Source of the DNA: Amphibalanus amphitrite
Taxonomy: Eukaryota > Arthropoda > Thecostraca > Balanomorpha > Balanidae
Reading direction: 5' to 3'
Length of the DNA: 64,000 nucleotides
Assembly: GCF_019059575.1 (NCBI RefSeq)
Contig: NW_024881503.1
Span: 496,001-560,000 of the forward strand
Below are positions 33,318 through 46,899 of this stretch, piece by piece (within the stretch, counting starts at the first letter, position 1; every line of letters starts with the position of its first letter). A model generated the notes under the pieces. That model was not told the origin of the DNA and did no database searches. It saw only the letters and a list, made by a program, of their open reading frames with translations. A program made the translations under genes and the position numbers.

Positions 33318-34505
33318 TTAATCCGCGCGGGGCTGGAGGGGGGTAAATTTCCCCCCTCGCGAATTTTTGCAATATCTCAAAAACAGCGGCGCACAGCGCC
33401 GCCAAACTTTCAGTACCTTTTCTTACATCAATTTGACACGTTCCCTGAAAATATGAGCGAAATCCTTCGGAAATTTTTTGAGAAAATGATGTTTTAGTGA
33501 CATCATATTCGCCATTTTCGCCTAAAAAACGGCAAAATTTCAAACGCCGCCAACATCTTCATTTTTAAGGGAATCAAGACGTAACAAAAAAGGTTATATG
33601 TGATTTTACTTTGTCTATCAAATTGCTATCTCGGTTTTTAGAAAATTTTTGATTTTGGCCCAAATTTTGTCTCTAAAAAACTTCTTTTTTGGGAAAATAA
33701 TTATAAAATCCAAAATTTTGGGTGTATCGAAAAAACGGAACATATGTCAGAGAAGTGGTCCATGTGCACCTACATACCAATTTTTAGAAGCATCGGTTCA
33801 AAAAATGTGGGAGTTATTAAAACAAAGTTATGACGTCACGACAAACAAATTTTTTGAAAAAAAAAGACTTTTTTGGAAGTTCTAGACCTCGTACGGAACC
33901 AAAAATAGCACCTTTCGATTCGCCGTGAAAAACTGCTTCAGATAGACACCTTAGGCCTTAACAACCAACTTCAAAATTTGACCTCACTTGACCTGACCTT
34001 GACCTGACCTCGACCTGAAATTTATCCAGATGTGGTCCATATCACCTATTGAGTGTGCCTATTGAATTCTATGAATAAAATGTCCCATAAAACATGTGTC
34101 GCACATGTCCTTTTCTATATTTTGTTTTTGGTGACCTGACCTGACCTGACCTTGACCTCGACCTCTGAATGATATTGTATGCAACGAATATTGCCTTGGT
34201 AGCCTAAGAACACGTTTTGGGCAATCAGTCTCAGTCCATTCTTCGGCAACTATGTACGGTGCAAGCCGCAAGGCCGATACTGTAGAAACTTGCAATTTGT
34301 ACCCTTGACCTGACCTTGACCTTGACCTCAAACTTTAAATTAAGTACATGTTTTTAGTTGTTCGTGATGAGATCTTTCGATTGGCGTTTGAATTTTCCGA
34401 ATCGGACCATTAGTTCGGGAGATAACAGGGGGAGGGGGTAAAATTTACCCCCCCCCCCCTCAGCCCCGCGCGTTCGGCTGGAGACCCCAGCCCCGCGCGG
34501 GTTCA
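33318..34505. mobile_element. TTAA element with G/C-run hairpins (copy D)
   Basis: The left TTAA is at 33318-33321. The right copy has decayed to TTCA (34502-34505). The end CCGCGCGGGGCTGG appears inverted and twice on the right, the outer CCAGCCCCGCGCGGG being preceded by an inner CAGCCCCGCGCG. The hairpins have stem GGTAAA/TTTACC (left copy one base short). The interior is the inverted homologue of copy C (47759-48932), for example the block GAACACGTTTTGGGCAATCA. Long TGACCTGACCT runs lie at 34130-34160. Confidence 0.82.
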
Positions 34506-34571
34506 GCACCATGGTTCTTTGACCGGGTCACAGGTCATTATTGGTATCTCTGATGTGAAGCTTAAATAGTT

Positions 34572-34893
34572 ATGTCCCAAGATCACATGCCAGGCAACTC
34601 ATCGGATCCAAATTTCATGAACAATGTGTTGGATATATTGAAATCGAGGCTCGTCGAAGCGAACCGCTGTTCCAGCCTCGAGGAGCTCACGGCGCTTGTC
34701 AAGTCAGTCTGGGCTAACGTTGAGCCTGCTACGCCGCCCAACTTGCCGGTTGGCACGCCGAAGCATACATTCATGTGTTTGCCCATGAAATGGGAGCACA
34801 TTGAGGGGTCATAAGTAAGGTATATCAAGGCGCAGTGTTCTCTGTTTTACATGCAAATGTAATGTGAGAACGAACTTTTGGACACCCTGTATC
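34572..34893 (+). pseudogene. Mariner/Tc1-like transposase C-terminal remnant
   Basis: The open stretch 34572-34814 encodes a peptide that follows the end of Tc1/mariner transposases. A degraded version of the conserved Trp-Pro-Gly-Asn-Ser-Pro-Asp-Leu-Asn-Pro block (here HMPGNSSDPNFM) leads into VLDILKSRLVEANRCSSLEE and an aligned helix ending VKSVWANV. The third catalytic acidic position is lost, and the N-terminal and central parts are missing. About 60 bases downstream, TTTTGGACACCCTGTAT (34875-34891) looks like the right inverted repeat of such an element. The remnant is therefore a 5'-truncated, inactive copy lying just right of a TTAA element. Confidence 0.65.
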
Positions 34894-34926
34894 TATCTGT
34901 GGACTGTGATTTACCTCCATGTATAG

Positions 34927-35720
<794 letters not shown>

Positions 35721-36259
35721 GTACCTACATGAATGCCAAATCGCAAGCGAGCGGAGACGGAAGGGCTAGCCATTCGCTTGCGGGTAGTTAGGAGGTTAGG
35801 ACTGATGAGCGCTCGTAATAAGCCACTCCCCTGATTTTTTTTCGAACGCAACAGTTTCCAGTGCAAGTAAAATGGTAAACGCCGAGGTCGTACACATTGA
35901 CCACACTGACCAATGCACGGTATGACACCCAAAGGCCAGTCATCAGAGATCTGCTTTGGGCATTCGGAGGCTTGTGTGGGGCCAGTGTAAAAACTGGATG
36001 TTCACTGAACTAATTCAGTATCCGCTTTATTTCAGTATTCACTATTAAATAAGTAAAAATTAACGTTGGAAACTTTTGAGAGTTAGGACACTGATCATTA
36101 GTGGGGCCCCCTCTGGCTAAAGGCTGGCTATAGAATACTGAGCATCGAACACGAAAGCAAAATCTAAGGCATTTTGGAAAAATGAGTATGCCCCGCAGCG
36201 TCCGATAACTACCACCTTCCAGTGGGTCAAGCCAACGGGGTCCAAGTCTATAATGGCAC
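35721..36259. other. Non-coding stretch
   Basis: I see no gene or defined repeat. Confidence 0.35.
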
Positions 36260-36734
36260 TTAAAGGGACACTCCCACCTTAACATTAGTTTTGAGTTGAG
36301 ATAGCCAAATTGGTGGCCATGGCCTGCAAATACCGGTTTGGGCACTCACAACATCGACAAATGCTTTAATTCGGAGATATGGAATTTCAAACTTGCAGTT
36401 TTCGGATTCTAAAGGGCTAGTGCATTGGTATGCCCCCTTAGAATTTGTGACGTCAGCGGAGATCTAGCGGTTTTTAAATCTTTTACTAAAACGTTTGGTA
36501 GCACGCGGTGGTATATGCTGCTTTGCGCGCAACAAATGCCGCACTTTGAAATAAAGTCGCTAGGAACAGCGGAGATCCCAAAAAGTAAACAAAAGTAAAA
36601 GTCTAATATCTTGAAAACCGGTGAATATTTTTCGATGAAATTTGGTAGATATTCGTTTTCGCTCTTTCTGAACCGAGCGACATCACTTTCGTGCCAATTC
36701 ATTAACTTTTTTGAAGGTGGGAGTGTCCCTTTAA
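36260..36734. mobile_element. TTAA element with TTAAAGG ends (copy L)
   Basis: TTAA lies at 36260-36263 and 36731-36734. The ends TTAAAGGGACACTCCCACCT and its complement are intact. The interior matches the flanks of 60168-62960: TTGAGTTGAGATAGCCAA near the left end, and CCCAAAAAGTAAACAAAA and TGCCAATTCATTAACTTTTT near the right end. No ORF is present. Confidence 0.9.
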
Positions 36735-37541
36735 CGATAGCACTAACCTTGTCTCACTTTTCGTTGAAGTCTGTTCCGAATGGTTTCGGCGACAGACTGT
36801 CTGCACTGAGGTCGTTTGGTATGTGCAACTGTAATGAAAGCCACCTTAGGCGCCCACACTAGGCTGAAGCTGGGTTGGAAATGCTTCGTCTTTGCAGATA
36901 TCACTGGCCGCTGATTCTCGAGTGCCTGAACCGGTAGATGTCGTGGCAAAATTTGGTGTGATAATTTGGACCATGCCGCAGTCAGCGCACCCTAAAGTCC
37001 TCATAAAGAAACGCTCCTCCCCCCTCCCCCCGAGCTTCTGCACCCAGTCCAACGAATTCCTTCACCCTAGTCCACCGCTCGACTCCCTCACCTTAGCCAT
37101 CCGTTCCCAGCTTGACGAGCGTTTGGGCCTTAGTTAAGCCTTGCTGTGGGCTTACTGTAGGATAAACCCATCGAGACAGCCCGTCTCGATGAGCTTAATT
37201 GGCGAACTACTGCCTTGGGGTAGGTTTCTGGCGGATTGCTGTCCCAATAGGTTTAGATGCGACCGACTGTCTCTGAATGTTTGAGCGGTCTCCTCCTGCT
37301 GTTAGCTAGTTTCAGTTGATATCTGTCTCAGAAATACTTTTTAAAGGAAGGTTAAACGGAAATCGAACGTAAAGTGAACAGAGGAAAAGTGGTAACGAGT
37401 TACCTCATTGAAGAATAGCGCTCGCCTACTTCAAAAGGTTTGGCACCGGTCTTCAAAGCTGATTTGCGATCGGGTTATGGGCTATGGCACAATTTTTTCC
37501 CATTGGAGCTTTTTTTCTAATACAGCAATACGAAAATCGTT
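36735..37541. other. Mostly unassigned stretch
   Basis: An open frame at about 36892-37137 is preceded by a TTTGCAG acceptor-like site, but the peptide is not recognisable and lacks a donor. I do not call it a gene. Confidence 0.35.
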
Positions 37542-37799
37542 ATATCGTCCACTGGCAGATCCAGGGAGCGGGCATATAAAGCAAATATTTACTCCCCCTC
37601 CCCTTGCATCGCCCGAAATAGACAAAACATACCTTATGTTTCCTAATAATAAAACTTTTATCAGAATGTTGTTTGCTTTATACTGTTCAGCAGTAAAGGA
37701 ATCGAAATCCGAGGAGTTTTTGGATTTTGGACACTTGGGGGGGGGGTATGTCCCCTACAGCTTCGAAAACGCCTTTCTGGATCCGCCTATGATATCATC
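37542..37799. mobile_element. hAT-like MITE, CACTGGCAGATCCAG end
   Basis: The element is 37550-37791. The left end CACTGGCAGATCCAG matches the complement of the right end, CATAGGCGGATCCAG. Flanking 8-mers ATATCGTC (37542) and ATATCATC (37792) differ at one base. The interior is homologous to 51584-51836 (GGAATCGAAATCCGA, GCGCCTTTCTGGATCCGCC-like right end). Confidence 0.85.
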
Positions 37800-37847
37800 T
37801 CGACTGGGATCTTGCCCCCCCACGCCAAAATCGAATCCGCCGCCACT

Positions 37848-38623
<776 letters not shown>

Positions 38624-38624
38624 G

Positions 38625-38895
38625 TGTCATCCATTTCACTGTCACCAGTCACTGTCATGACGCTGAGGCATGCCATTACCACGGCCATTATCGCCCTTCC
38701 AGACGCTGCGTTGGTCATTGGTCACAATAACTGGCACTGTCTGGCACTGCCAATATCACCCTCACTTTTAGTTGTCATCTTCACTGTCACTGTCACTGTC
38801 ACCGCCACTGTCATCGTAACTGTCATTGACATTGTCACTGTCACTGTCGAACTCACTGTCACTGCTACTTGACTGCTACGGTCACTGTCAACCGT
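38625..38895. repeat. CACTGT-rich degenerate hexamer array
   Basis: Irregular repeats of CACTGTCACTGTCACC-type words follow directly on the CT array. Confidence 0.85.
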
Positions 38896-38965
38896 ATGTT
38901 TTAGGGCCTTGCTGTCACCTCCCTCGGCTTCGTCCCTTGTGACGTTTACCTCCCTTCTTACATGA

Positions 38966-39837
38966 TTAAAGGTAGTGTGCCAGCTTTCTTGGACCGTATG
39001 GAGTTAATGGCCCAGATAAGGAGAACCGGATTTTTAGAACTTATCCATACCTTCAAAACTCATGGAAACGTCTTAAATTCTTCAAATTTTGAGTACCCCA
39101 GTGCGAAATTCGCCCCGACGGGTTGTCGGTCGTACCCCAACCACATTTCACACACCACTATGAACAATAAATGCACACACTGAAATCGCTATTACCGATA
39201 TGCTCATCCAATCAAGTTTCGATAAACCCGTTCATCATCATCTCCTGCGGTTTCGAACACGCCTGTTAGGTGGCTTCTGATGCTCGTCGAGGTCGGAATT
39301 TCCAAATACGCGTGGTGCGTCGGGCCGCGCGCTCTGACTTCGGCCAAGAAAAATGCGTCAGCTGATCATTGTCATTTCTGCCACTTGCGTGTGGTGAAAT
39401 GGGGTCATAACTTATAAGACGGCTTTTTCATATCAATTATTTTACATAAAATCATATTTCAAACCATAAATAATGTTCGACAGCCAAATAAAAGAAACAA
39501 TACCAATACGGGCTTACAGTTTAAGGCTCGACATTGTGTTGTCTACGATTAGACAGCTGATAACTCATTCCCGTACGTCGTATGGTCGTAACACTATAAT
39601 GACCTTTGCTTATTGTCACAAGTGCGCCGCATTCGCGATTGTTGCCCGACGCCTGTTTGCAGGTGAGCCCACTACAGTTGTTATACATATCTAAAAACCG
39701 AAAAACTTTTAGGCGAAAAAGGCACTATTCCAGGCCCATTTTTGATTTTTTTTTTGCGATATTAGGTAAAAACAGAAGCTTCTTATCCGAGGAAAAATAA
39801 AATGGGAAATCTTTCAAAGGTGGCACACTACCTTTAA
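38966..39837. mobile_element. TTAA element with TTAAAGGTAGTGTGCCA ends (copy S)
   Basis: TTAA lies at 38966-38969 and 39834-39837. TTAAAGGTAGTGTGCCA on the left mirrors TGGCACACTACCTTTAA on the right. It has the same terminal style as copies L, M and N, with a different following sequence. It is non-coding. Confidence 0.88.
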
Positions 39838-40590
39838 GTTGCTGCTGCACTCTCATTTTTAAATCGCCGACTGATTCATCTGTTTCCATTAACTATACAT
39901 CAATGCGCTGCAGTTCACCTGAACTTTGGCGTACCGGCATGTTAACAATGCTTTAACGAAGGTCTTCTCGGCAAAAAATGCGGCCAGTCTCATCAGATTT
40001 ATCTGATAAGTAAAGAATTAAGATAGTTGTGCTCGTTTTTTATAAGTTAAGCAGCTAAAACCTCATTGAAAATCTTCAGGCAGTTACGCAACAAGATAAC
40101 CTGAAATTACATAACATCTCCCAAACACATCTTGAGTTCAAGGACTTTCTGAGCCATGCCGGAACCAGTATCTGGGAAGTCTGTCCCCGACGAAATAATC
40201 ACTGGCACCATCCATCATATTATCACCACTGTCATCACCAACATCACTACAACCTCTGCGGGCTCCGCCTCCGCCTTCACCACCCCCGCCTCCGCCTCCG
40301 CCTTCACAACCTGTCGCCTCTGCGACCGGTGGATGACTGGGGAAGGCGGCACTGGCAGCGGTTCGTGCTTTTGGGGTTCAGTAAACCTGCTTTCCCAGAT
40401 GTCAGCAAGATGATGAAACTAAGAATCCTTGCCTGCCTGGGCTGCTTAGATCATAGTTGTGATTGATGGGGTTCCAAAGCTCGGAACTAAGTGTAGTATA
40501 CAGTCACTATTCTATGATATTGTTCGCTTATTGACACCATGGGCGACAACCGTTGGATGCAAGCAATGGTATGTTTGAGCATCGTTCGTA
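39838..40590. other. Non-coding stretch
   Basis: A CCGCCTCCGCCTTCACC-like short repeat lies at 40259-40310. The ORF over it (40156-40413) is low complexity at its centre, and I do not support it as a gene. Confidence 0.35.
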
Positions 40591-40593
40591 ATA

Positions 40594-40640
40594 TTATTGT
40601 GATGAAAATGACGTTGTTATTGTGATGAAAATGACGTAAC
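40594..40640. repeat. Tandem duplication, 23-bp unit
   Basis: TTATTGTGATGAAAATGACG occurs twice in tandem. Confidence 0.85.
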
Positions 40641-40671
40641 TTGAAATAAGACCAAAAATAATCAGACATGA

Positions 40672-40749
40672 TTGAGTTTTATTCACGATCGATGGCAACA
40701 CAAGTCAAATTCAAAAATTGTGTTGCCATCGATCGTGAATAAAACTCAA
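40672..40749. repeat. Perfect 32-bp inverted repeat with 14-base loop
   Basis: TTGAGTTTTATTCACGATCG... at 40672-40703 is perfectly complementary to 40718-40749. The direct repeat AAGACCAAAAATA lies just before the hairpin (about 40648) and overlaps its right end (40748). Confidence 0.95.
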
Positions 40750-43702
40750 GACCAAAAATATCATTGTTAGATTTTGACTTGCGTTGTCTTCGGAATGTCG
40801 TCTTCTGGGCGACAACTTTCGTATCAACATGAGATTGTGTCAGTTGGCTTTTTAAAAATATTTTGAACTATGAACACTCTGAAATTTTTAAACCTAGTAA
40901 AGGATTACGTTTTCTCAACTTCAAAGGTTCGTTGCATAAGTAAATATGCTTGTATGTACCTATGTAGATTACCTGACTTGTCATGATGATGCAGCAAAAT
41001 CGTACAGCTGGCTGACAAAACTTGGCTTTGTAGTTGGTTGTTATCATTCCCGCAACAGCCAGATGTTGCGTGCTAGTCCAGCCCTGAGCTGGACTAGCTG
41101 TCATTATGGTGTGAAAAGTGATTTTACGCAGCATTTTTAGTTCCTTATTTCAACAGCCCTGCCCATTTGATGTCAAGAGCGGTGATTTTTGTTGGACGCA
41201 GCCTGAGAAAATCAGGACGACATGACTGAAAGATGCATATCTGAGTATTGGATTGAGCCTCTCCAAATTCTGTCTAAAAGTGAACAGTTTTAGTACATCG
41301 AAAATATATAGGCATATACATATATACCTATAAGCTTCTGATGCGAGCTAAATGAGCGACCGTTGTACGGTAGAGTAAATGTAAAATGTCGCTATCGTTG
41401 CGATTGCTAAGTTGTTAGCTAGACTCTGCTAGCTAGTGCTATTAGCTTGGCAACATGACATGGTTGGGCTTTTGGAGGCATCGGCGGGGCCTCGTATGAC
41501 ATGCGTGCTGCATGTAATGTGATATTTTACTTATGAAGTCTTTAGCCTTTAATTGGAGCAAAGTGGAAAAATACTTACAATACCTAAGCTAAAATATGGG
41601 TGATAAGCGTAGTATTTATTTACTTATTATCTTATTCATTTATAAGGCACATAATTTGGCACGCAAAAGTCCGAAATGGACCTCGCTATAAATACAATGC
41701 AGCGTCAATTGAAACACGAATTTCGTCTACTATTCCAGATTGCCAAATGCAGGAGCCAAGTGCAAAGTAAAGGAACCGTTGCCTAGAAAGCTGGGGCTGA
41801 CGGTGAATGCATAACACTCGTTTGTCTCGTTTGTCGTTTGTCATTTGTCGACGCTAGCTACTCGCCCGAAAGGCATCTTACTGGTATTATCAAGATATAA
41901 CTTACAACACGGAAGCATCTCAACCAGTGCGCAGTAGGTATGATGTCATCCTTTGTGAGGAGTAGATATGACGTCATTGATAGCCAGCAACTTGAATAAT
42001 ATACGCATCATCTTGTGACCAATCCTGTTTCAACTCGTTATCGGTAGCTTTGATAATCCAGCGTTGCAGGCTGGATTTTCCGACGCAGGCATTTTTTGGA
42101 TAGAAGTTGCCAGAACATGCAGTTTATATACCGGATTTTATGCAGAGAAAAAATACCTGTCCCGTGCGTTTTGACGCATCTAGCCGGCGATTTCGCACAT
42201 TCCTGAGAGGGTCGCTGTCCTAAGGTTCACTGTCCTATTAGCTGTGCGGGCTGTCGTCAAGATGATTCGGTGGGGGGGGGGGAGGAGGAGGGGTCACGAC
42301 CGCCTGGTCGGCCATGCGGGAGATTCGTTGACCGCTGGCAATTGATCAATGACCACGCATTACTGGTCTGGTCTGGCCTGGTCTTGTTCTGGGCTGATCT
42401 GGTCTGGAAGCGACGTTGAACAAAGCCATGCTAACGTTTGAAGAAGGGCTCTGTAAATAAGACACATTCATAATCGATATGTAATAAAAGCATGCCGGTG
42501 GTTAAAGAATCCATGAAGCTAAGTATGCTGGTGATTTTTATTTGAGAATCGTCTTCAAAGCAAAGTCTTGATTATGAATGAGGCTTCTGATGAATGTATG
42601 GGTTAATGGAAACGATCCATTATAAATGAAGTAGCTACTACGATTATATAGAGCATACCTACATATAGTCAGACACGCTTAGGAGGGATATGATCGGAGA
42701 ATATCATGCTGTGGCAAGGAATAGCTTGTTTAGGAAGTGTTGCAGTAATTGATTTTCCATGCACTAGAATGATTAATAAAACAATGAAATGAAATACACG
42801 ATTAAGTACTGATTTTTTGGTCTGATGTACAAAATTGTAGGTACAGCCCACCACTAAAGTAATGTAGGGTTTTCCCAATCTCAACGGTTGGCTTTGTTAT
42901 TTAATGCAGAGTGATCGAAAAGAATATGTCAATAGCTAAAGTTGCAGCTGCAAGGGTGACGATACATATAAGCTACATTCAAAGTTTCATTGTAGTCTGG
43001 TTAATCGTTCCTAAGCTTCAGAAACAGAACATACCCATGACTGAAACCGCACATTACTTTTGCTGTGGACTGTACCTATTTATGCAGGTACATACACAGT
43101 AGGTACACACATATGTGCATTTCCAAATGACGGGCGTGTGATCTCAGTGGGTATCGAAGCAAACAACAAGGTAGGATATATGATCCCATTAGATCAAACT
43201 TGGAAAAATCATCCATAATCTATGACCTCATAGGACCTGTGGGCAAACTGAGAAGTGAGAACAGCGATCAACGGATCTCTCCCAGTTCCCACAACCAGTG
43301 AAACCATGTTTGCAGGTGGTAACATGTCAAAGTGTGCCAGAACACTGTGTGTGATCACAAAAGCTCCCTAACAACAGCTTGAGCAAATTGCATCGAGTGT
43401 TCCTTGATTATATGTGTCGACAAAAATTGAGTTAAGGTTCATGCTCTCTTCGGATGTCTAGACAAAACATATATTCTCAGATTTTGCTTCCATGTATCTC
43501 TCGACAAGTGAGAGATCTGGATCTATGACCCCATCGGATCTGAGATCAAGATTTGTGGGATGAGGTCCCAGATCTTTTCTTTCGGACTCTTGCAGATGTC
43601 TGGTATAAATGCACCAGGTTTTATGTACATATACCGTGCGCTATGGCACACATCGTTTTTAGGCAATTACGGCAAATTTTGGCAATGGAACCAATTGGCA
43701 CC
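40750..43702. other. Long stretch without a supported gene
   Basis: A small hairpin (GCTAGTCCAGC and its complement) lies at 41072-41098, and a G-run at 42270-42293. Otherwise AT-rich sequence with only short, unrecognised ORFs. Confidence 0.4.
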
Positions 43703-44907
43703 TTAACCCGCGCCCGGCTGGGGGTCCTGGATTTCCACGCCCTGCTGGGGGGGGGGGGTGTTTGAACACCCCCCCCCCCTTGTAACTCGGCTCCTGGGCC
43801 ACGTAGCGATACGCGGAAGGCGGCGTTCGAAAGAGCGTCAAAAATAATGACGAAATCACTTCGGTCAATTTTTTGGTCAGGTCAAAGGTCAGGTCACCAG
43901 AGGTCATTGAAGGCAAAATTTCGCCGATTTCCAGGTCGAATGTCGAAAATTTCCAAGAAGCCAACGCATAACTCGAGAACCAATAGAGCTACAGCGCCGC
44001 AGAAAAGCGCATTCGATAGCCCTATTAAAGCCCTTTCTGAATAATTCTCTCAGATTTGACCTAACGTCAACGGTTTTGCCTGCAGGGGGCAAAAACTGCA
44101 AAAATAGCCGATTTTTTCCGGAAACAGTTTTTCTGCAATAACTTTTGACCTAAGCCTTGTACGAGCTTACCTTTACCGGCATTGTGTTCCTCTCGTCAAG
44201 ACGCATCGAATGAACTATAAGTTGACCTTGAAAGGTCAACTTGAAAATTTGACCTCAGGTCAAGGTCATGACCTGACCGGAAAGGGTCATGTTGCATATC
44301 AGTCGACCCGTATCGTCGAGCTGAACACATCTAGGGCGTTTTCATCGCTCCAGCATGCCTCTATCAAAAGTTATTTGCGAAAAACTGTTAGATACCATTC
44401 GTGACCTAAGATTACCTCAGGGCATAAACAAGGGTCACGGACACCAATTTCATGTTCAGTGTGTCTAAACCACTTGTAATTCGGTGTTTGGGAGTGCTTA
44501 TAATGTCTTTTGTCCAAAAAAAGGCGCATTTCAATTTTCTCCCATTGACTTATAATGGGGAGGTCGCAAAATTGACCTGACCTTAGGTCATCGATATCGA
44601 AATTCTGAGATATACATTTTGTACATACTATTGCTCTTAGCAATCGCTGATAGCTTCAAAGTGATCGGTCACTCGGTGTAGCTATGACAGACATTGAAAC
44701 TTTTTATGAGGTGAGGTCACTTCAAGTGACCTGGTGACCTGACTTTGAATGACCTTGGTCTGAAATTTTCACAACATGTGTAGAATTGATGTATGATAAG
44801 GTGTAACAAAAACGGCGGCGCTCCGCGCCGCCGTTTTTGAGATATTCGCGAAAAACCACAAGGGGGGTGTTCAAACACCCCCCCCCCCCCAGCAGGGCGC
44901 GGGTTAA
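43703..44907. mobile_element. TTAA element with G/C-run hairpins (copy B)
   Basis: TTAA lies at 43703-43706 and 44904-44907. The ends are CCCGCGCCCGGCTGGGG on the left and CCCCAGCAGGGCGCGGG on the right. The second, inner left copy (CACGCCCTGCTGGGG) matches the right end better than the outer one does. The hairpins have stem GGTGTT/AACACC with loops TG and CA. The interior is collinear with copy A, with many point differences. Confidence 0.87.
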
Positions 44908-45158
44908 GAATGTATTCAGATCATCAATGCCGATCGATTGATCAGCATGACCTCTTCTGGTCAGGTCATAGGAGTTGTTTCATCTACAAAGTCATTATGA
45001 GTGTTCATAGGCACACACCATTTTGTAAAACCGTAAACAGCAGTGTGTGTAATGACACGTGGGCTCAGCGAAGTTGACCTGTTTTATGACACCTCATGAA
45101 GAATAGAGTGATGGCCTTGGTGTCAACAGCGTCCCAGAATGCGGTCATTACAAGGTTC

Positions 45159-45498
45159 TACACACAGAAAAATATTGACACCGTTAGCGGTGTAATTGCA
45201 CAGTACATATCTGAGCACTTGAGGAAAGTTAATTTAGTCCCTTCCCCGCTTAAATTACTCGCGCTTCTAAATGAACACCAGGAAGAAGGCAATAGAACAC
45301 TGTTAGGAGGGTTGGGTGTTTTACTACATGTAGCAAAACACCCAACCCTCCTAACAGTGTTCTATTACCTTCTTCCTGGTGTTCATTTAGAAGCGCGAGT
45401 AATTTAAGCGGGGAAGGGACTAAATTAACTTTCCTCAAGTGCTCAGATATGTACTGTGCAATTACACCGCTAACGGTGTTAATATTTTTCTGTGTGTA
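45159..45498. repeat. 340-bp near-perfect palindrome without a loop
   Basis: The two 170-base arms are reverse complements with about three mismatches. The centre CTACATGTAG at about 45324-45333 leaves no spacer. The outer limit is TACACACAGAAAAATATT and its complement. Near-identical 62-residue translations arise from both strands as a consequence. It may be a fold-back element, a recent inverted duplication or an assembly artefact. Confidence 0.95.
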
Positions 45499-46721
45499 TG
45501 ATGGAGCAGCGCAGGGTACCTACTGTTGACGGACAAAATAACAGGCTGAAATGAGGCCAAAGCACGAGCGCTTGCATCATTTCCGGTGTGCATTGTTTGT
45601 GGTGTTTCGTTACAGCCGAAAGAGAGTTTACTTATTCATAGCAGTGCAGAAAGAAAGCATCGAATAGTTCCGAAAGGTCATAAAGCATTATGCAACATTA
45701 CTTCATGTACTTCCAGTAAGTCGAAACCTACAAGTCCAACTATTTTGAAACAGCAGTCAACAGCAAGGGGACAACCCATGTCTTTAGAAAATTACACTTA
45801 AAAGTTATAAGTAATGAGATGTGCCCTCACTGTTTGAGCAGCCCCCCCCCCCCCCACACACACACACACAAGCGGTAGCTTTTGGCACCTGTCTCCGAAA
45901 TACATAGTTTAATTGATAAATCTCGGAATAGCGGCTCTGTGACCATTCTTGGTGACGTTCTTCAGCAAAACAGAGCCCGTATCCTGGGGACACTTGACCT
46001 GACCTCCGAGGTCACCGATTGACATAAGACCTTAAATTTGAATACCAGTCGTTGTCTCTATCCGTTCACTCGATAAGCGGCAAGTCGTGCAATCACCTTT
46101 TCAGGCCTGGCCAAGTGGTCACGACTTTGGGCAGACATACCTACTCCAGTTGATTTTTGAAGCGCTTATACAAAGATGAGTTGTAACAAACCACAATAAT
46201 ACGGCATGATTAGGTCTTTCACTAGGAATCGTTTGAGGAATGGGATTACTCTTTTTTTTCTAGACAACACCAAAGTTGACTTGAGAATACCTATGTAGTG
46301 GCCAACCAGTTTTCCCTGCGTCTCCCCTTCTGGAGAAATCCAGCCAAAACCCAAGTCTTCGGTACGGTGACGTCATCAGTAATATCACTGGCATCCAAAG
46401 GCCATATTCCAGCCCCCCCCCCCCCCCCGGACTTGTGTAACTGTAGGTGCCTGTTCGCGTCGCCTCCGGTTTAGCAACTACGACTCCTCGCATGCGGCGG
46501 CTGGTAGTGCCATGTGCTGGCCGGCCGGCGCGGCGGCGAGCGCCCCTGAAACTTATACTGCGCCGCAAGGCCCGCTGCGTCGCCGAGGACCTCCCCTCCC
46601 TGCTCCGGCTAATCCCGGCTGACCAGCTGCGTCATAAGGCCTCCCGCCGTGGATCGAACCATACGCCGGTCGGCGATGAAGGCCCATCTGGGCTAGCCGT
46701 CGATGAGAGCTCATTTGGTTG
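45499..46721. other. Mostly non-coding; CpG-rich patch on the right
   Basis: A C-run followed by (CA)n lies at 45842-45871. The block 46440-46720 is CpG-rich and open in frame 46447-46740, but the peptide is unrecognised. On the minus strand a perfect polymerase III B box (GGTTCGATCC, 46662-46653) and an A-box-like TAGCCCAGATG (46695-46685) lie only 22 bases apart, a weak hint of another SINE. Confidence 0.35.
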
Positions 46722-46809
46722 GCGATGTGAGCACATCTGACCAGCGATGTGAACTCATCTGACCAGCGATGTGAAAACATCTGACAGGCGATGTGAACTC
46801 ATCTGACCA
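46722..46809. repeat. 22-bp tandem repeat (GCGATGTGAACTCATCTGACCA)
   Basis: There are four clear units starting at 46722, 46744, 46766 and 46788, with degenerate copies on both sides to about 46900. Confidence 0.9.
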
Positions 46810-46899
46810 GTGATAAACACTGATCAGCAGAGAGGTTAATCTGACTGGTGGTTTGATCTCATCTGATCGGGGTTGCTAGCTCATCTAACTAGTGGGTTG

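Noticed and set aside
36892..37137. 82-codon ORF preceded by a possible acceptor
   Set aside because: No start context, donor or recognisable peptide; kept as unassigned.
45096..45438. Matching ORFs on both strands (about 62-103 residues)
   Set aside because: They are mirror products of the 340-bp palindrome. Identical peptides from both strands follow from the symmetry, not from two genes.
46653..46695. A-box-like and B-box words suggesting a second SINE or tRNA on the minus strand
   Set aside because: Spacing of 22 bases is too short for a tRNA promoter, and no cloverleaf is evident.
46447..46740. 97-codon Arg-rich ORF
   Set aside because: CpG-rich and partly made of the 22-bp repeat. 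No homology recognised and no splice partners.
46722..46809. Regularly spaced 22-bp repeats considered as a CRISPR array
   Set aside because: Units are directly tandem with no unique spacers, and the DNA is eukaryotic.
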